DNA from: DATKZB01 sp035528235
Lineage (GTDB): Bacteria; Planctomycetota; Phycisphaerae; FEN-1346
Reading direction: 5' to 3'
NCBI GenBank assembly: GCA_035528235.1
Contig: DATKZB010000280.1
Span: 1-7,513, forward strand
DNA: 7,513 bases
Of the stretch, positions 4,600 through 7,513 are shown piece by piece. The translations under genes and the position numbers were made by a program. Under the pieces are notes generated by a model, which saw nothing but the letters and a program-made list of their open reading frames with translations, was not told the origin of the DNA and did not search any database. Every line of letters begins with the position of its first letter. Position 1 is the stretch's first letter.

Positions 4600-6357
4600 A
4601 TGAGCCGGACGCCCCTGGAGCCTCAGAAACGCGACCGCTGGGACAGCCGGTTCGCCTTCATCATGGCGGCCGTCGGCAGCGCCGTGGGCTTGGGCAACGT
4701 GTGGCGGTTCCCCGCCAAGGTGTACGAGGGCGGCGGCGGGGCGTTCTTCATCCCGTACATCGTGGCGCTGATTACGGCCGGCATCCCCCTGATGATCCTG
4801 GAGATGGGCATCGGCCAGATGTTCCAGGGCGGCGCCCCGAAGGCGCTGCGGCGAATGAACCGGAACTTCGAGTGGGTCGGCTGGTTCGCCCTGGCCGTCG
4901 GTACGGTCATCGCCTTCTACTACGCCGTCGTCATGGCGTACTCCTGGCACTACCTGTACGAGTCGGTGCGGCACGCCCTGGGCACGCTGCCCTGGGCCGG
5001 CAATGCGGAGGACTACTTCTACGGCGCCGTCCTGGAGAAGTCGACGAAGCCGGAGGACCTGTTCGTCATTCGCTGGCCGCTCGTGGTGGGTCTGGCCCTG
5101 ACGTGGGCCCTGGTGTTTCTGATTATCCACCGCGGCGTGCATCGGGTGGGGCGGGTCGTCCTCATCACCGTGCCACTGCCGATCCTGTTGCTGGTGGTCC
5201 TGGCGGTGCGCGGCCTGACGCTCGAGGGGGCCTTCCAGGGCATCGAGTACTACCTGACCCCGGACTTTGCGAAACTGAAGGACCCGCGCGTCTGGCTCGA
5301 GGCGTACGGCCAGATTTTCTTCAGCCTGAGCGTGGGCTTCGGCGTCATGATCGCGTACGCCAGTTACAATCGCCGGCGTAGCGACATCACCAACAACGCC
5401 TTCATCACGAGTTTCGCCAACTGCGCGACGAGTTTTCTGGCGGGGTTCGTCGTGTTCAGCGTGCTGGGGTTCCTGGCCGTCAAGACGCACACGAGCGTCG
5501 ACAAGGTCGTCAGCGGCGGCCTGAGCCTGGCGTTCGTGACGTACCCGACGGCCATCGTAAAACTGGGCGACCTGGGGGCCTTCTGGCCGCCGGTGGTGGC
5601 GGTCCTGTTCTTCCTGATGCTACTGTCGCTGGGCATCGACTCGCTGTTCTCAATGGTCGAGGCCGTCTGCGCGGGGCTCGAGGACCGGTACGCCTTCATC
5701 ACGCACCGGCGGGCGTCGGCCATCCTGTGCATCCTGGGGTTCGTCGTGGGCGTGTTCTTCTTTGCCACCCGGGCGGGGCTGGGCTGGCTCGACATCGCCG
5801 ACCACTGGGCCAGTTACGGCTTCGTGTTCGTCGGCCTGATGCAGTGCCTCATCGTGGGGTACTTCTTCCGGACCGAGCGCCTCACACATTACATCAACAC
5901 CATGTCGGAGATCCACCTGGGCGGCTGGTGGGACCTGTGCATCCGACTGATTACACCGCTGTCGCTCATCATCTTCCTGGGGGCCGGCCTGCTCTGGGAG
6001 ATTACCGACCGCCTCTACGGCTCGGCCGACTGGCCCCGCTGGATGGTCCTGGTCGGGCCAGGGCTGCTCCTGGCCTTCTTCGTGGCGGCGTTTCTGCTGG
6101 CCCGGCAGTGGTACCTCCTGGCGACGCTCATCAGCGGCGTCGTGGTGGGCCTGGCGTTCTACTACGGCTTCGGGCTGGGGCTGAGCGCCTCGATCCTGGG
6201 CTCGATGATGCTCGTCGTTCTCCTGGGCGGCCTGGGCGTGTGCATCCGCATCGCCATGAAAGGCAAGGACGTCGAGCACCACGAGCGGACGCACGGCTGG
6301 CCCGACGAGGAGAGGCTCGCCCTCCTTGACGACGCCGACGACGACCCCGACGACTGA
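4600..6357 (+). CDS. Neurotransmitter:sodium symporter (SLC6/LeuT family) transporter
   Basis: A 585-residue inner-membrane transporter of the NSS (SNF/SLC6) family, which couples sodium entry to uptake of an amino acid or similar solute. GSAVGLGNVWRFP at 26-38 is the family's unwound first helix: N33 and R36 correspond to LeuT N27 (sodium site 1) and R30 (outer gate). G30, where monoamine transporters carry Asp, points to an amino-acid-type substrate. The sixth helix has FFSLSVGFG at 240-248 (F241 and F247 equal LeuT F253 and F259). The eighth has SLGIDS at 343-348, with D347 and S348 as in the animal sodium site 2. Y53, Q238, S242, N274 and S278 match the animal chloride site. Core helices end near residue 503. 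Two further hydrophobic segments (about 505-526 and 528-552) and an Asp-rich tail follow, so about 14 membrane segments are likely. GGGAG at 4589-4593 supports the ATG. It appears monocistronic, with the next gene convergent. The exact substrate is unknown. Confidence 0.95.
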   Translation: MSRTPLEPQKRDRWDSRFAFIMAAVGSAVGLGNVWRFPAKVYEGGGGAFFIPYIVALITAGIPLMILEMGIGQMFQGGAPKALRRMNRNFEWVGWFALAVGTVIAFYYAVVMAYSWHYLYESVRHALGTLPWAGNAEDYFYGAVLEKSTKPEDLFVIRWPLVVGLALTWALVFLIIHRGVHRVGRVVLITVPLPILLLVVLAVRGLTLEGAFQGIEYYLTPDFAKLKDPRVWLEAYGQIFFSLSVGFGVMIAYASYNRRRSDITNNAFITSFANCATSFLAGFVVFSVLGFLAVKTHTSVDKVVSGGLSLAFVTYPTAIVKLGDLGAFWPPVVAVLFFLMLLSLGIDSLFSMVEAVCAGLEDRYAFITHRRASAILCILGFVVGVFFFATRAGLGWLDIADHWASYGFVFVGLMQCLIVGYFFRTERLTHYINTMSEIHLGGWWDLCIRLITPLSLIIFLGAGLLWEITDRLYGSADWPRWMVLVGPGLLLAFFVAAFLLARQWYLLATLISGVVVGLAFYYGFGLGLSASILGSMMLVVLLGGLGVCIRIAMKGKDVEHHERTHGWPDEERLALLDDADDDPDD

Positions 6358-6374
6358 CGGGCCGCGGAATCGGA

Positions 6375-6875
6375 TCACGGCTTCTCGTCGAGCGGCTCGA
6401 ACCGGATGGCGTTGAACCCCGCGACCGCCCCGAAGGTGTCCACCTCCTCGCCCCACAGGACGATGCGGAACGGCCGGCCGACCATCGACTCGGGCGGCCC
6501 GGGCAGGTCGCTGCGGCGGACGGCGAAGTTCACGTCGCGGCCGCATCGCTGCTTGAAGGCCATCCCCTTACGGCGAAGGGCCTTCGTGCCCGCGTACGCG
6601 CCGTCGAACCGGACCTTCACCACGATGTCCGGCTCGCGCGTAATCCACATCGTCGTGCCCGGCGCGCGATACGTCTTCTTGCCGGAGGCGTCGGTCGTGA
6701 CACCGAGGGCCGGCAGGGACATAACGGTGCTGTCGAAGACGCAGTCGGCATCGTCGTACGACGCCTCGCCGCCGTCGCCCCCGCATCCGGCCAGGGCCGT
6801 CGCGGCCGCCAGCACCCAGACCCGCCCCGGCAGGCCGCCGCGACGCCGCGAGACCCTCGAAGTAACGTCGCCCAT
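6375..6875 (-). CDS. Small predicted lipoprotein of unknown function
   Basis: A 166-residue protein with an N-terminal lipoprotein signal: basic residues (RVSRRRGG) at 7-14, a hydrophobic stretch about 18-29 and a lipobox LAGC with the lipidated cysteine at C31. A Gly/Asp/Glu-rich linker (32-44) leads into a domain of about 120 residues. C45 and C111 are the only other cysteines and could form a disulfide. The domain looks beta-rich (MWITREPDIVVKVRF at 76-90; PFRIVLWGEEVDTFGAV at 135-151). I recognise no family. The mature protein would be anchored to a membrane facing the periplasm; residue +2 is Gly, not Asp. GGGAGGT seven bases before the ATG is a strong ribosome binding site. The stop codon lies 18 bases from that of the convergent transporter, and the start is divergent from the nucleotidyltransferase gene. 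Confidence 0.8.
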   Translation of the reverse strand: MGDVTSRVSRRRGGLPGRVWVLAAATALAGCGGDGGEASYDDADCVFDSTVMSLPALGVTTDASGKKTYRAPGTTMWITREPDIVVKVRFDGAYAGTKALRRKGMAFKQRCGRDVNFAVRRSDLPGPPESMVGRPFRIVLWGEEVDTFGAVAGFNAIRFEPLDEKP

Positions 6876-6879
6876 GCCG

Positions 6880-6908
6880 TTGACCTCCCACGAGAGCGTC
6901 GATAGTAT
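6880..6908 (+). promoter_or_regulatory. Candidate promoter of the nucleotidyltransferase gene
   Basis: TTGACC (6880-6885) and TAGTAT (6903-6908) are 17 bases apart, matching five and four of six consensus bases, with transcription expected near 6915. The -35 shares bases 6883-6885 with the ribosome binding site of the opposite-strand lipoprotein gene. A possible reverse -10 for that gene (TATACT, 6909-6904) overlaps the forward -10 but lacks a good -35. Confidence 0.5.
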
Positions 6909-6941
6909 AGAGTGTCATCAGTCTACCACGGAGGCCGACGA

Positions 6942-7513
6942 ATGAAAGGCATCATCCTGGCGGGCGGTCTGGGCACGCGGCTGTGGCCGCTTACGAAGAT
7001 CACCAACAAGCACCTGCTGCCGGTCTACTCGAAGCCGATGATCTTTTACCCCATCGAGTGCCTCGTGGCGGCGGGCGTGACCGACATCATGATCGTGACG
7101 GGCGGCACCTCGGCCGGCGACTTCATCCGGCTGCTGGAGAATGGCGAGGAGTTCGGTCTCTCGCGCCTCCACTACGCCTACCAGAAAGGCGAGGGCGGCA
7201 TCGCCGAGGCCCTGGGCCTGACCCGCGAGTTCGCCGGCCGCGACAAGGTCTGCGTTATCCTGGGCGACAACATCCTGGAGCGGTCCATCCGCGGCCCCGT
7301 GGAGGCGTTCGCGCGGCAAGAGGCGGGCGCCAAGGTCTTCCTCAAGGAAGTGCCGAACCCCCAGGCGTACGGCATCGCCGAGGTCGAGGGCGGCCGCATC
7401 ACGCGCATCACCGAGAAACCCAAGCGGCCCAAGTCGAACCTGGCCGTCATCGGCGTGTACCTGTACCCGGCCGACGTCTTCGAGGTCATTCCGACCCTGA
7501 AGCCCAGCGCCCG
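6942..7513 (+). CDS. Glucose-1-phosphate thymidylyltransferase-like nucleotidyltransferase (partial)
   Basis: The gene is open to the window edge; 190 codons are visible of about 240-300 expected. It belongs to the sugar-phosphate nucleotidyltransferase family (RmlA/RfbA-like), which joins a sugar 1-phosphate to dTTP or UTP to make an activated sugar in the cytosol. The nucleotide-binding motif LAGGLGTRLWPLT is at 6-18. K23 (in TNKHLLP) and K31 (in YSKPMIFYP) lie where catalytic and phosphate-binding basic residues are expected. LGDN at 108-111 supplies the metal-binding D109. TEKPKRPKSNLAVIGVYLY at 157-175 is the typical sugar-binding segment. QKGEGGIAEAL at 81-91 replaces the PxPxGLAQAF seen in enterobacterial RmlA, so this is a divergent branch and dTDP-glucose is not assured. 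GGAGG at 6930-6934 sits seven bases before the ATG. It may be the first gene of a polysaccharide or deoxysugar locus beyond the window. Confidence 0.9.
   Translation, partial: MKGIILAGGLGTRLWPLTKITNKHLLPVYSKPMIFYPIECLVAAGVTDIMIVTGGTSAGDFIRLLENGEEFGLSRLHYAYQKGEGGIAEALGLTREFAGRDKVCVILGDNILERSIRGPVEAFARQEAGAKVFLKEVPNPQAYGIAEVEGGRITRITEKPKRPKSNLAVIGVYLYPADVFEVIPTLKPSA

Noticed and set aside
4416..4601. A 62-residue N-terminal extension of the HAD protein
   Set aside because: It would start inside the transporter's first codon, cross two predicted promoters and add arginine-rich sequence not expected before HAD motif I. The ATG at 4415 has its own ribosome binding site.
3304..5490. A 728-codon open frame on the reverse strand spanning several genes, and a 648-codon forward frame at 2509-4455
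   Set aside because: Both overlap well-recognised genes in other frames and give Arg/Pro/Gly/His-rich low-complexity products. Stop codons are rare in every frame of such GC-rich DNA, so long shadow frames are expected.

Overview
This is a GC-rich, gene-dense bacterial window with eight protein-coding genes. The last gene runs off the right edge. No rRNA, tRNA, CRISPR array, transposase or phage gene was seen. The gene mix fits an uncultured member of the Planctomycetota or a related PVC-group lineage: a Gfo/Idh/MocA oxidoreductase beside a TIM-barrel sugar isomerase/epimerase, a zinc dehydrogenase, a sugar phosphomutase-type HAD enzyme, and GC-rich palindromic intergenic repeats. That placement is an inference from style, not from a marker gene.

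Layout from left to right. (1) 95-1462, reverse strand: a zinc-dependent medium-chain dehydrogenase, and upstream of it a 69-residue cysteine-rich protein of unknown function. (2) 1463-1627: a divergent intergenic region holding a near-perfect 32-bp palindrome over the small gene's likely promoter. (3) 1628-3565, forward strand: a sugar phosphate isomerase/epimerase and a Gfo/Idh/MocA oxidoreductase, separated by a three-copy hairpin repeat array. (4) 3566-3725: a convergent intergenic region with three strong hairpins. Two of them are mirror copies with compensated stem changes and complementary loops. (5) 3726-4415, reverse strand: a beta-phosphoglucomutase-like HAD hydrolase. (6) 4600-6357, forward strand: a neurotransmitter:sodium symporter family transporter, divergent from the HAD gene and with a near-consensus promoter. 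(7) 6375-6875, reverse strand: a small lipoprotein. (8) 6942 to the end, forward strand: the N-terminal two thirds or so of a glucose-1-phosphate thymidylyltransferase-like nucleotidyltransferase.

The dehydrogenase, isomerase, Gfo/Idh oxidoreductase and HAD gene could together oxidise, isomerise and process a sugar, polyol or sugar phosphate. The substrate cannot be read from sequence, and the genes are not one operon. The transporter, lipoprotein and nucleotidyltransferase look functionally separate; the nucleotidyltransferase may start a cell-surface polysaccharide locus beyond the window.

The points most worth following are non-coding or residue-level: the two families of covarying hairpin repeats, the palindrome over the small cysteine-rich gene's promoter, and a bacterial SLC6-type transporter that carries the complete chloride-site residue set of the animal transporters.
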